From CAMCXE01 sp046347475 (GTDB taxonomy: Bacteria > Pseudomonadota > Gammaproteobacteria > Pseudomonadales > Cellvibrionaceae): 64,000 nucleotides of DNA. Each line of letters begins with the position of its first letter. Within the stretch, counting starts at the first letter, position 1. Made by a program: the position numbers and the translations under genes. The notes under the pieces are model-generated. The model made no database searches. It was not told where the DNA came from and saw only the letters and a list, made by a program, of their open reading frames with translations. Shown here piece by piece: positions 43,629 through 52,321 of the stretch. The DNA is taken from positions 1 to 64,000 of the forward strand of contig JAXMGD010000003.1 of assembly GCA_046347475.1 (NCBI GenBank), in the 5' to 3' direction.

Positions 43629-45986
43629 GCCCTTAGCCAGAAACCCCAAGCGCACAAGCGCTTCTCGCACCTTATCGAGGGTAATGGGTTTACTTAAAAA
43701 ATAATTCATACCGCTGTCAAATACACGCTCTTTGTGTTCTAACTCAATGTGCGCGGTGAGCGCAATAATACTCAGTGGTGCGTAATCGTGTTGTTCTTCC
43801 CAAGCACGAATGCGCATACTCGCTTCAAAGCCATCCAATTGCGGCATTTCACAGTCCATTAAAATGACGTCATAACGCTTACTGCTGTCGGTGGCTAGGT
43901 TAACGGCGGCCAACCCGTCTTCGACACAATCCGGTTGAATACCCAATTTACGCAGCAGCCCCTCAATTACCATGCGATTAACGGGATTATCCTCCGCCAC
44001 TAATAATTTAATATCCGACGGATTATGCATGGGTAATAAAATAGCATCTTCGCTCGCAAGGCCCGCATCTGCATGTACCCTTGGGCTATACCGCCCTAAT
44101 AACGCGGCCTCCAAACGCCGCATCGCTATGGGCCGCGCAAGTACCTGCTCAAAATTACCGTCGGCTTCTAGGCTGTGTTGGTTGCGGGCTAATAAAATAA
44201 ATCGCGCCGGGTAATTGCTCTGGCGCTCTTTTATTTGCCACACCCATTCGGCAGGAAATCCATCCGCCATTTTGCCGTCCACCAATACAGAATGAAAATA
44301 CTGGCCACTGGCTTTTAAGGCATCCAGCGCCGCCCATACTTCTGAACGGTCTCGTGCATGGGTGCAGCTCATCTGCCAATAACTGCACTGCTGTTGAATA
44401 ATGCTGGCCAGCAGATCGTTATCACTGACTAACAACACCTGCTGTTGACGCAGCAGTATTAAATCAGGAGGCACTGCCGGTGCCTGAGCATTTAAACGAA
44501 ATTGCGCCGTAAACCAAAAATTCGCCCCCTGACCTGGCGTGCTATCCACGCCAATGTCGCCGCCCATCATATTGACTAATTGTTTGGAAATAGTCAGGCC
44601 CAAACCGGTGCCGCCATAGGTTCTGCTGGTGGAACTATCCGCCTGGCTAAAAGCTTCAAATAAAGAATCTTTAATATGCCGCTCAATACCAATACCGGTA
44701 TCACGCACGGAAAATAACAACACGGGGGTCTGCGGCTGTTCATCCTGAAATAGGCTGACGTGCAAATGAATATAACCGGCCTTGGTAAATTTAAAGGCAT
44801 TGCCAACCAGGTTAACGACTATCTGTTGCAGGCGAATAGGGTCGCCAATTAAGGCGCGCGGTACGCCAGGCTCGATACTAGTTAATAACTCCACATTGCG
44901 TTTAGTGGCCATAGCGGCAAATAAAGCGGCGCTATCGTCCACCACATCATCCAATACAAAATGCTGCTCCTCCAATTCCATTTTGCCCGCTTCAATTTTC
45001 GAATAATCCAAAATATCGTTGATGATGACTAATAAATTATCGCCTGAGCGGTTAATCACATCTAAATAATGGCTTTGGGCGGGCGTTAACTCCGTATCGC
45101 GCATTAATTCCACCATGCCTAAAATACCGTTCATGGGTGTGCGAATTTCGTGGCTCATGGTGGCGATAAATTGGCTTTTGGCGCGATTGGCTTGTTCGGC
45201 CACCATCTGTTGGCGGCGCACACCGAGTTTTTCGTGTTTTTCGGCCATCAGCGCCAGCTCCACTGCTTTGCGCTGTTCTAATTCTTCGTGCAAATTGTGG
45301 CGCACATGATCCAAGGCGGTGTACACCTCCGCTAACTCATTGAGAAACAGCGGCTCAGCAGAGCCTGGCGAGCGATGGGCGTAACGATCCATGGTTAAAT
45401 CATGGGCATACTGGGCCAGGGTTAATACCGGGCGCAGATAAAGCCCCTGCACCCCCACCGCCAGCAGCCCCATAAGCCCGAGGCTGACCACTAACCATAA
45501 AAGGCTCAGCCCCAAGGGCCAGGGGGCGGCCAGCCAGAGTGGGGCGGGCGCAAGCTCTAACACCAAATCACGCTGCCGCCCCAAAGTAAATACCAGGGGT
45601 GTCACCGCTTCGGGCATGGCGCCCAGCTGCCATTGACGCAAGCTGCTGCTCTGCTGCAGGCGTGCGCCCTGGGCTAAACCCACCTCCAGAAAATACTGCA
45701 TGCGGCTGGTGATGGCTTCGTTTACCTCAGAATCCACCGCCGTTACCAGCGCCGCCTCCCGCAACTGCACTTGCTCCGCCGCCCATTGCTGAAGCAGCTG
45801 ATTGCGGCCCTGCTGAGCCGATAGGTGGATGCACAGCAGCCCTGCAAGCGCCACCAGCAGCGCCAGTAACACCCCCAGCCCAGCGGCTTGACGCGCCAGG
45901 CCCAACTGCTTAAAGCGCTGCCAGCCAGGCAATTGCAGTAACGCTTGGCGCCAGCGGGAAAGGTCGAACAGAGTAAATGTGGCCAT
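43617..45986 (-). CDS. Hybrid sensor histidine kinase with two receiver domains
   Basis: A 789-residue BarA/ArcB-like kinase: N-terminal helix (~30-55), a periplasmic loop (~56-150), second helix (~160-185), HAMP, a short coiled coil, then the His kinase core (SHEIRTPMNG, His279), HATPase (N-box VVNLVGNAFKF; DTGIGIE; GGTGLGLTIS) and two receivers. The first receiver is degenerate (LLVSDND; VLVDGKM); the second is intact (LLVAEDNPVNRM; VILMDCEMPQLDG, Asp711; final Lys in LSKPIT). No Hpt domain follows, so phosphotransfer needs a separate Hpt protein. ATG 45986 starts the first membrane region; the frame is open 32 codons further. Its stop lies in a tandem repeat. Confidence 0.92.
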   Translation of the reverse strand: MATFTLFDLSRWRQALLQLPGWQRFKQLGLARQAAGLGVLLALLVALAGLLCIHLSAQQGRNQLLQQWAAEQVQLREAALVTAVDSEVNEAITSRMQYFLEVGLAQGARLQQSSSLRQWQLGAMPEAVTPLVFTLGRQRDLVLELAPAPLWLAAPWPLGLSLLWLVVSLGLMGLLAVGVQGLYLRPVLTLAQYAHDLTMDRYAHRSPGSAEPLFLNELAEVYTALDHVRHNLHEELEQRKAVELALMAEKHEKLGVRRQQMVAEQANRAKSQFIATMSHEIRTPMNGILGMVELMRDTELTPAQSHYLDVINRSGDNLLVIINDILDYSKIEAGKMELEEQHFVLDDVVDDSAALFAAMATKRNVELLTSIEPGVPRALIGDPIRLQQIVVNLVGNAFKFTKAGYIHLHVSLFQDEQPQTPVLLFSVRDTGIGIERHIKDSLFEAFSQADSSTSRTYGGTGLGLTISKQLVNMMGGDIGVDSTPGQGANFWFTAQFRLNAQAPAVPPDLILLRQQQVLLVSDNDLLASIIQQQCSYWQMSCTHARDRSEVWAALDALKASGQYFHSVLVDGKMADGFPAEWVWQIKERQSNYPARFILLARNQHSLEADGNFEQVLARPIAMRRLEAALLGRYSPRVHADAGLASEDAILLPMHNPSDIKLLVAEDNPVNRMVIEGLLRKLGIQPDCVEDGLAAVNLATDSSKRYDVILMDCEMPQLDGFEASMRIRAWEEQHDYAPLSIIALTAHIELEHKERVFDSGMNYFLSKPITLDKVREALVRLGFLAKGNDY

Positions 45987-46132
45987 GGCGAGTACGCGCA
46001 AAAAAGACGGCCTAGTGTAGCAAGAGCGGCCCTCGGCTCGCACCGCGCCTTCCAAGGCATCTACCGGAGTGTGGTTTGGCAAATCCCGGCGCAGCCCTTA
46101 AACTTCCGCAGCCCCGATGAAGGAAAGCCCCC

Positions 46133-48745
46133 ATGAGTGACGACGACCGCACCCAGTTTATGCCGCCCCGCCGGGAGACCCCCGCCGCCCCGCCGCCGCC
46201 CGTGCAACCGGCCCCCAAAACACCGCCCCCCGCTGCCGACCTTACCGCTGTGCAAACGCCGCGCCCCTTAGAGTCGGCCCCGGAAGGAGAAAACCTGGTG
46301 GCGGAGTTTATTACGCTGTTGCAACCGGTGGGCAGCAACCGGCAAAAGCGGCCTATTTCCGAAGTGGCCAGGCCCGCAGGCGCCACCGAAATGGTGACAC
46401 AAATCGCTGGCACTAAACCCCGCGCCGAAGCTCAGTCGCGGATTTTAAAAGGCCGCTTTGTCATTGAAGAAATCCTCGGCGCTGGCGGCATGGGTGTGGT
46501 GTACAAGGCGAAGGATTTATTAAAAGTAGAGGCTCAAGACCGCGAACCTTATGTAGCCATTAAGGTATTGGGTGAAGCCTTTAAAGAACACCCCGAGGCG
46601 TTTATTTCCCTGCAACGGGAATCGCGCAAGACACAAAAAATTGCCCACCCGAATATAGTCAACGTACACGACTTCGACCGCGACGGCGAAACCGTGTTTA
46701 TGACCATGGAATTTTTAGACGGCAAGCCGCTGGATAAATTAATCACCCAATATAAAGCCACCGGTTTATTGCCCGAAGACGCCCATAAAATTCTGCGCGA
46801 TATTGCCGCCGCATTAATTCACGCCCACCGCCACAAAATTATTCACTCGGATTTTAAACCCGGCAATATTTTTGTTCTGAAAAACTCCACCGCCAAAGTG
46901 TTGGATTTTGGTATCGCACGGGCGGCCGCCATCGCCGATATATCCGCCTCAGCCAATGAAGAAGACCACACGCTATTTGATGCGGGCAGCCTCGGCGCCT
47001 TAACACCCGCCTACGCCAGCTTAGAAATGCTCAGAGGCGAAACCCCGGATGCGCGCGACGATATTTATGCCCTCGGCTGTATCGCCTATGAAATGTTTAC
47101 CGGCCAACACCCCTTTAACCGCAAACCCGCCACCGAAGCGCTTAGCCTGCAATTAAAGCCAAAAAAAATTGCACATTTAAATAAGCGCCAATGGCGCGCT
47201 ATAGAACAAGCCCTCGCGTTTCACCGCAGTGACCGCATTGCTACGGTGGAAGAATTTTGGCAATTGTTCAGCTACAAAAACACCCAGAAAAACGCTGTCG
47301 CCTGGGTATTATTTAGCGCACTGCTGGGCGCAGGGGGTGCCGCCTATTATTTTTGGCCGCAACCGCAACAAGGGCCAGATGTATTGTCCATCGAAAAACG
47401 CCTGCGGCAAGAATTAAGTGAAAAAGCCATTAAAAAATTACTGGCCGAACCCAGTTTTACCCCCGGCTGGCAGGAGCAATTGTGGTCAGAGATGGCCGAA
47501 GCCAAACAATTGGTGGGCGAGCAAAATACCTGGTGGCAGGGTTTACGGCAAAAAATTATCGATTTATACGTACCTAAAATTGATGAGGCCATTAAAAAAG
47601 ACGCCTTGAGTGATGCCCAAGCCTTATTTAAAAGTTACGAGCGCTACGGGCCGGATCAGCAACAGGCCCTGGATTTTCAGACAAAAATCGCCGCCTTGGC
47701 CGCCAAAATTCAAGAGGCCGAACAAAAGCGCTTAGCCGATGCACAGCAGCGCGCGCAACAACTGGCCCAACAGCAAGCGCAAAACCAAGCAGCTGCGCCC
47801 ATCAAAACGCCTGATGCCGCCCCCACTAAACCTGCCGAGGGCGGCGACCATTACAAAGTGGCTCTCGATACCGTCACCAATCAATTAAGCTGCGCCACCA
47901 CGCCGGATATGCGCGATCTGGAAATATCCGTCGGCAAATTAAAATCCATCAATGCTCAAACCTATGCGAAAGACGAAGCAAGAATAATTGCCGCCCTGGC
48001 CGGTTGCGTGAAAAAAATCAGTGAAGCCTCAGTGCCGCGGGCAGAGGAATTAAAGAAAATGGCGCTGCGCTTATTCCCCGGCAATGCGCTGTTGAGCAAC
48101 TTGCAATTTGCCGCCCGGGATAATTGCCCGGCCAGCCTCGCGGGGCTTGGCGGCACAGGCGCGCGCGGCAGCTGCAAAGATAGCCTGGCCGATGGCAGCC
48201 GCACGCCGAGCCTAGTGGTAGTGCCCGCCAGCGGGGAATTAAAAGCCTTCGCCATTGGCAAATACGAAACCACGGTGGATGAATTTAATGGCTATTGTAA
48301 AAGCTCCGGCCGCTGCAGCCCCATCGCCGGGGACGGCAACCTGCCCGCCACCCAAATCAGCCTCAGCCAGGCCCAGGGCTACGCAGAGTGGTTAAGCAAA
48401 AAAACCGGCAAAACCTATCGCCTACCCACGCGCGCTGAATGGGTCTACGCCGCTCGCGCAGGTACCGAACAAACCGACCCTAACCGCAACTGCAGCCTTA
48501 ACTCCCGCGGCATTCAAAAGGGTGACGCACTGGTGAGTGCAACCGTTGGGGGCGCCAACCGCTGGGGGCTGGTAAATCACATAGGCAACGCCCGCGAATG
48601 GGCCACCAGCGGCGGTAGTGTCGCCGCCTTAGGTGGGTCGAGGGAAACGGCCATGGATCAATGCACTGCCAGCAACGCCAGCCCCCACGACGGTAAGGCT
48701 GATAATTTAACGGGCTTTCGTTTAGTGCGGGAAATCAGCCAGTAA
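46133..48745 (+). CDS. Membrane Ser/Thr protein kinase fused to a sulfatase-modifying-factor (FGE) domain
   Basis: An 870-residue protein. After a Pro-rich N-terminus (~1-100) comes an eukaryotic-type kinase domain (~108-385): LGAGGMGVVYKA (116-127), Lys144, catalytic loop HSDFKPGNIF (Asp240; Ser replaces the usual Arg of HRD) and DFG (258-260). One helix (~388-407) leads to a periplasmic part with a Gln-rich coiled coil (~530-570) and a C-terminal FGE/SUMF1-like domain (~690-868): IGKYETTVDEFNGYC, LSKKTGKTYRLPTRAEWVYA and TGFRLVRE. The layout resembles kinase-FGE fusions and T6SS PpkA, but no T6SS genes are here. Divergent from the hybrid kinase (147 bp). Confidence 0.9.
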   Translation: MSDDDRTQFMPPRRETPAAPPPPVQPAPKTPPPAADLTAVQTPRPLESAPEGENLVAEFITLLQPVGSNRQKRPISEVARPAGATEMVTQIAGTKPRAEAQSRILKGRFVIEEILGAGGMGVVYKAKDLLKVEAQDREPYVAIKVLGEAFKEHPEAFISLQRESRKTQKIAHPNIVNVHDFDRDGETVFMTMEFLDGKPLDKLITQYKATGLLPEDAHKILRDIAAALIHAHRHKIIHSDFKPGNIFVLKNSTAKVLDFGIARAAAIADISASANEEDHTLFDAGSLGALTPAYASLEMLRGETPDARDDIYALGCIAYEMFTGQHPFNRKPATEALSLQLKPKKIAHLNKRQWRAIEQALAFHRSDRIATVEEFWQLFSYKNTQKNAVAWVLFSALLGAGGAAYYFWPQPQQGPDVLSIEKRLRQELSEKAIKKLLAEPSFTPGWQEQLWSEMAEAKQLVGEQNTWWQGLRQKIIDLYVPKIDEAIKKDALSDAQALFKSYERYGPDQQQALDFQTKIAALAAKIQEAEQKRLADAQQRAQQLAQQQAQNQAAAPIKTPDAAPTKPAEGGDHYKVALDTVTNQLSCATTPDMRDLEISVGKLKSINAQTYAKDEARIIAALAGCVKKISEASVPRAEELKKMALRLFPGNALLSNLQFAARDNCPASLAGLGGTGARGSCKDSLADGSRTPSLVVVPASGELKAFAIGKYETTVDEFNGYCKSSGRCSPIAGDGNLPATQISLSQAQGYAEWLSKKTGKTYRLPTRAEWVYAARAGTEQTDPNRNCSLNSRGIQKGDALVSATVGGANRWGLVNHIGNAREWATSGGSVAALGGSRETAMDQCTASNASPHDGKADNLTGFRLVREISQ

Positions 48746-48751
48746 GTGGCC

Positions 48752-49513
48752 CTAGGCCAGGCAAAGCTCCGTGGTAAATTCCACTTGCACCTGCGCCAGC
48801 TCGCCAAATTCGATGCTCACTGGCTGATTCACCGGCAGGCGCCACAGGCCATTTAACGAGCCCGTGATAATGACCTGCCCTGCGCACAGGCCGATTCCGC
48901 GCTGGTGCAAAAAGCCCACTAACCAGGCCAGCGGCGCGAAGGCATCACCGGTGGGGTGTACCCCCTGGGCCTCTACCTGCTCCGCCGCCGAGTGCCAGGC
49001 CAGGGCGAGCCGCTCAGGCGCCTGGGGCAGCGGTGGGCCCAGCCACACCGCTTGGTTGAGCAGGCCATCGGCTAAGCGGCTGTGATAATCCACCGCCGCC
49101 CCCGCCTCAAAGCGATCAAAAATAATCTCCAGTGCCATGTGGCACTGCACGGCCTGCCGCAGAGCATCAAGGTTCAGGGGCTGGCCGGGCGGCAAATCCC
49201 GGCTGAGGCGCCAGGCAAATTCGGGCTCAACCAGCGCCTGGGGCGCCTTGCTAGGCAGGGGAATCGCTGCGCGGGTGTGCAGCTGATAGATGGGCGCCAA
49301 CACCCAGCGCTCCGGGCTCGGTAGGCCGCATTTCCACCCCATCACAGGCTTGCCCTGCAGAGCCATTTGCGCCGCCACCGCCTGTTGCCAGGAAAACGCC
49401 TGCTCTAAGGAATTCGGCACCTGCGCCAGCGCCTCACCTACCCGGTTCAACAGGCGCCGCTGGGTTAATTCTTCAATCATGATTTGTTCTGGGCATTGAT
49501 TTAGATGCGGCAT
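48752..49513 (-). CDS. Hydratase/decarboxylase of the 2-keto-4-pentenoate hydratase family
   Basis: A 253-residue enzyme of the MhpD/FAH fold. Typical elements: GWKCGLPS, EPEFAWRLSRDLP (metal-binding Glu in this strand), MALEIIFDRF and ADGLLNQAVWLGP. Relatives add water to 2-hydroxy-dienoates or decarboxylate 4-oxalocrotonate in meta-cleavage of aromatics. No other aromatic-degradation gene is near, so the substrate is open. Two starts are possible, 49513 (chosen, SD weak) and 49480 (no SD). It converges on the kinase-FGE gene with a six-base gap. Confidence 0.8.
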   Translation of the reverse strand: MPHLNQCPEQIMIEELTQRRLLNRVGEALAQVPNSLEQAFSWQQAVAAQMALQGKPVMGWKCGLPSPERWVLAPIYQLHTRAAIPLPSKAPQALVEPEFAWRLSRDLPPGQPLNLDALRQAVQCHMALEIIFDRFEAGAAVDYHSRLADGLLNQAVWLGPPLPQAPERLALAWHSAAEQVEAQGVHPTGDAFAPLAWLVGFLHQRGIGLCAGQVIITGSLNGLWRLPVNQPVSIEFGELAQVQVEFTTELCLA

Positions 49514-49906
49514 AAATACTCGAAATAAAAAAACCTGGGTTGGGAATTGGGCATCGATTAATTAGTAACCGGGCGACACCATAGATCGCCCAGGTTTGTT
49601 TTAGCGGGGCTTTCGGCAAGTTTTAGTGCCGAATAAATAGATACTGCATGAAGGCCGCAACGCTTGCTAAATATTAACCCGACGACATTGAGTGCCGGTT
49701 TACCACCTAGGCACCAGCAATGAATACACATCATTTCAGACACGCCGTAAATACATCCTAAGTAGGCTCGTCAAAAAGGCCCCTCTTTTTGACGGTCTGA
49801 AATGATGTGTATTCATTGCTTCCGTACAGCTAGCAATAAGTGCGACACGGATGTCACACCTGCGGCTTAAGCCGCCGAGTTAATAAACCAAGCGGCCTAT
49901 ACAACC
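49514..49906. other. Intergenic region holding palindromic element copy 4
   Basis: Apart from the repeat at 49717-49819, nothing was recognised in these 393 bp between the tex stop and the hydratase start (both minus). The promoter of the hydratase gene is expected near 49530-49560. Confidence 0.4.
49717..49819 (-). repeat. Dispersed palindromic element, copy 4 (inverted)
   Basis: Perfect 24-bp arms (49717-49740, 49796-49819), identical to those of copy 1, flank the same core in reverse orientation, with the inner hairpin CGTCAAAAAG/CTTTTTGACG. The flanking AGCTGTACGGAAG also matches copy 1, so the two probably share recent ancestry. Confidence 0.9.
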
Positions 49907-52201
49907 TTATGGTTTCTTTTTTTGCATCGCCTGATTAAATAAAGCGGCCATGGTGCCATTTTGCCCTGGGGCGCTCGGTGACGGCTGTTTTGCGGCGGGG
50001 CGATTAGGTGATGAGACTTTGGACTCCTGCCCAGGCACATCATCCAAGCGCATAGACAATGCAATGCGTTTGCGGGCGGCATCTACCTCCATCACCTTAA
50101 CCGTCACTATATCGCCAGCTTTTACCACTGAATGCAGATCTTTAATGAATTGGTGGGACAGCATAGAAATATGCACTAAACCATCCTGATGCACACCCAC
50201 ATCCACAAAGGCACCAAAATTAGTGACATTGGTAATCACCCCTTGCAAAATCATACTGGGGTGTAAATCGGTAATTTTTTCAATGCCGTCTTTAAATTGC
50301 GCCGTTTTAAATTCCGGGCGCGGGTCGCGGCCGGGTTTATCCAACTCTTTTAAAATATCCGTCACCGTCGGCACGCCAAATTGTGCATTGGCATAATCAC
50401 TGGGTTTTAAGCCGCGCAAAAAAACGCTGTCGCCAATTAATGCGGCAATACTGCGCTGATTTTTGGCGGCAATGGCCTCCACCAGCGGGTAGGATTCCGG
50501 GTGCACGCCGGAAGCATCGAGGGGATTAGGCGCCTGGTGTATGCGCAAAAAGCCCGCCGCCTGCTCAAAAGCTTTCGCGCCCAAACGCGGCACCTTTAAT
50601 AATTGTTGGCGGTTTTTAAAGGGGCCTTTTTCATTGCGAAAGGCCACAATATTATTGGCAATGGTGTTATTTAACCCCGCAACGCGGGCGAGCAGCGGTG
50701 CCGAGGCGGTATTGACCTCAACCCCCACCGCATTCACACAATCCTCCACCACCGCATCCAAAGCGCGAGCCAAATGCGTTTGTGACACATCGTGTTGATA
50801 CTGGCCCACGCCTATGGCTTTAGGATCAATTTTTACCAGTTCAGCCAGCGGATCTTGCAGGCGGCGGCCAATCGAAATTGCGCCGCGAATAGTAACGTCT
50901 AACTCAGGAAATTCTTTAGCCGCCAGTTCAGAGGCGGAATACACCGAAGCGCCCGCCTCACTCACAACAATTTTTTGCGCCGTTAAATCCGGCTGCGCTT
51001 TTAAAATATCGGCGATGAATTTTTCCGTTTCGCGGCTTGCGGTGCCATTGCCTATGGCAATTAAATGCACCTGGTGTTTTTTAATGAGCTTAATGACCAC
51101 GGCGGCGGCTTCCGCTATTTTAGTGTGCGGCGGATGCGGAAAAATGGCCCCGTGTTCTAACACCTGGCCGGTGGCGCTGAGCACTACGAGTTTTACCCCC
51201 GTGCGCAGGCCGGGGTCCAAGCCCAACACCGTTTTTTGCCCGGCGGGAGCGGCTAATAATAGGTCTTTTAAATTGCGTGCAAATACGGCGATGGCTTCGC
51301 GCTCGGCTTTCTCCCGCAGCTCGCCCATTAAATCGCTTTCAATCTGCTTGGCTAATTTATGCTGCCAGGCGGCTTCCACCACCGTCATTAACCAAGTATC
51401 GGCCGGGCGTTTGCGATCGGCTACGGAAAAATGCGCAGCAATAATGCCAAGGCAAGGGTGGGCGGTGGATTCCTCGGGATGATTAAGCGAGATCGATAAT
51501 AATTGTTCTTTTTCGCCGCGAAATATGGCCAATGCGCGGTGGCTGGGAATTTTTTTCCAGGCTTCGCGGTAATCAAAATAATCTTGAAATTTAGCCGCTT
51601 GCGCCTCTTTGCCCTTAGCCAGGCGCACCTCAACCTGGGCGCGCTCCTGTTGCTCCTGGCGCAAGGCTTCCAGTAGCGGCGCTGTTTCGCTAAATAATTC
51701 AATTAAAATATGTTTGGCGCCTTCTAGTGCCTCGCTCTCATTATTAATACCGGCATCCGGTTTAATAAACGCTTGGGCTGCGCTTACAGGCACCTGCGCA
51801 GGGTTGTGTAATAAACCGAGCGCCAAGGGCTCAAGGCCCGCCTCTTTAGCGATCTGCGCCTTGGTGCGCCGCTTGGGTTTGTAGGGTAAATACAAATCCT
51901 CTAAAAGGGTTTTGGTGGGCGCAGCCTCAATGGCACGCTCCAGTTCCGGTGTTAATTTACCCTGCTCGGCAATGGTTTTGAGAATAGTGGTTTTACGTGC
52001 GGATAAATCGCGCAAATAATCCAAGCGTTCGGCGAGCAGGCGCAGTTGATTGTCGTCCAGCCCACCGGTTACCTCTTTGCGGTAGCGGGCCACAAACGGC
52101 ACAGTGGCGCCCTCATCGAATAATTGACCCGCAGCGGCTACCTGTGCGGTAGCCACATTTAATTCCTGGGCTATTTGGGTATAGATAGTATGAGCGGACA
52201 T
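49907..52201 (-). CDS. tex: RNA-binding transcription accessory protein Tex
   Basis: A 764-residue Tex (E. coli YhgF 773). Order: N-terminal helical Tex domain, YqgF-like nuclease fold (~325-450; VLGLDPGLRTGVKLVVLSAT, IAIGNGTASRETEKF), helix-hairpin-helix repeats (~490-560) and C-terminal S1 domain (~645-715; GVITNVTNFGAFVDVGVHQD, HISMLS). It binds nucleic acid and affects transcription and RNA turnover. ATG 52201 directly follows GAGGTGATT, whose internal GTG is an in-frame alternative. Transcribed alone; followed at a distance by palindromic element copy 4. Confidence 0.97.
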   Translation of the reverse strand: MSAHTIYTQIAQELNVATAQVAAAGQLFDEGATVPFVARYRKEVTGGLDDNQLRLLAERLDYLRDLSARKTTILKTIAEQGKLTPELERAIEAAPTKTLLEDLYLPYKPKRRTKAQIAKEAGLEPLALGLLHNPAQVPVSAAQAFIKPDAGINNESEALEGAKHILIELFSETAPLLEALRQEQQERAQVEVRLAKGKEAQAAKFQDYFDYREAWKKIPSHRALAIFRGEKEQLLSISLNHPEESTAHPCLGIIAAHFSVADRKRPADTWLMTVVEAAWQHKLAKQIESDLMGELREKAEREAIAVFARNLKDLLLAAPAGQKTVLGLDPGLRTGVKLVVLSATGQVLEHGAIFPHPPHTKIAEAAAVVIKLIKKHQVHLIAIGNGTASRETEKFIADILKAQPDLTAQKIVVSEAGASVYSASELAAKEFPELDVTIRGAISIGRRLQDPLAELVKIDPKAIGVGQYQHDVSQTHLARALDAVVEDCVNAVGVEVNTASAPLLARVAGLNNTIANNIVAFRNEKGPFKNRQQLLKVPRLGAKAFEQAAGFLRIHQAPNPLDASGVHPESYPLVEAIAAKNQRSIAALIGDSVFLRGLKPSDYANAQFGVPTVTDILKELDKPGRDPRPEFKTAQFKDGIEKITDLHPSMILQGVITNVTNFGAFVDVGVHQDGLVHISMLSHQFIKDLHSVVKAGDIVTVKVMEVDAARKRIALSMRLDDVPGQESKVSSPNRPAAKQPSPSAPGQNGTMAALFNQAMQKKKP

Positions 52202-52321
52202 AATCACCTCGAAATTTAGGCGGCAATTATGCTTGGCTTAGGCGGGCATTAACAGCCCCGAGCCCGGCTGCAAATAGGTACAGGCAAAAGGCCAAAAGGG
52301 AACAATCCGGATTGGCTAGAT

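Noticed and set aside
46133..48745. Type VI secretion PpkA and a T6SS cluster
   Set aside because: The kinase resembles PpkA in layout, but no Tss gene lies nearby and the C-terminus is FGE-like, not a von Willebrand domain.
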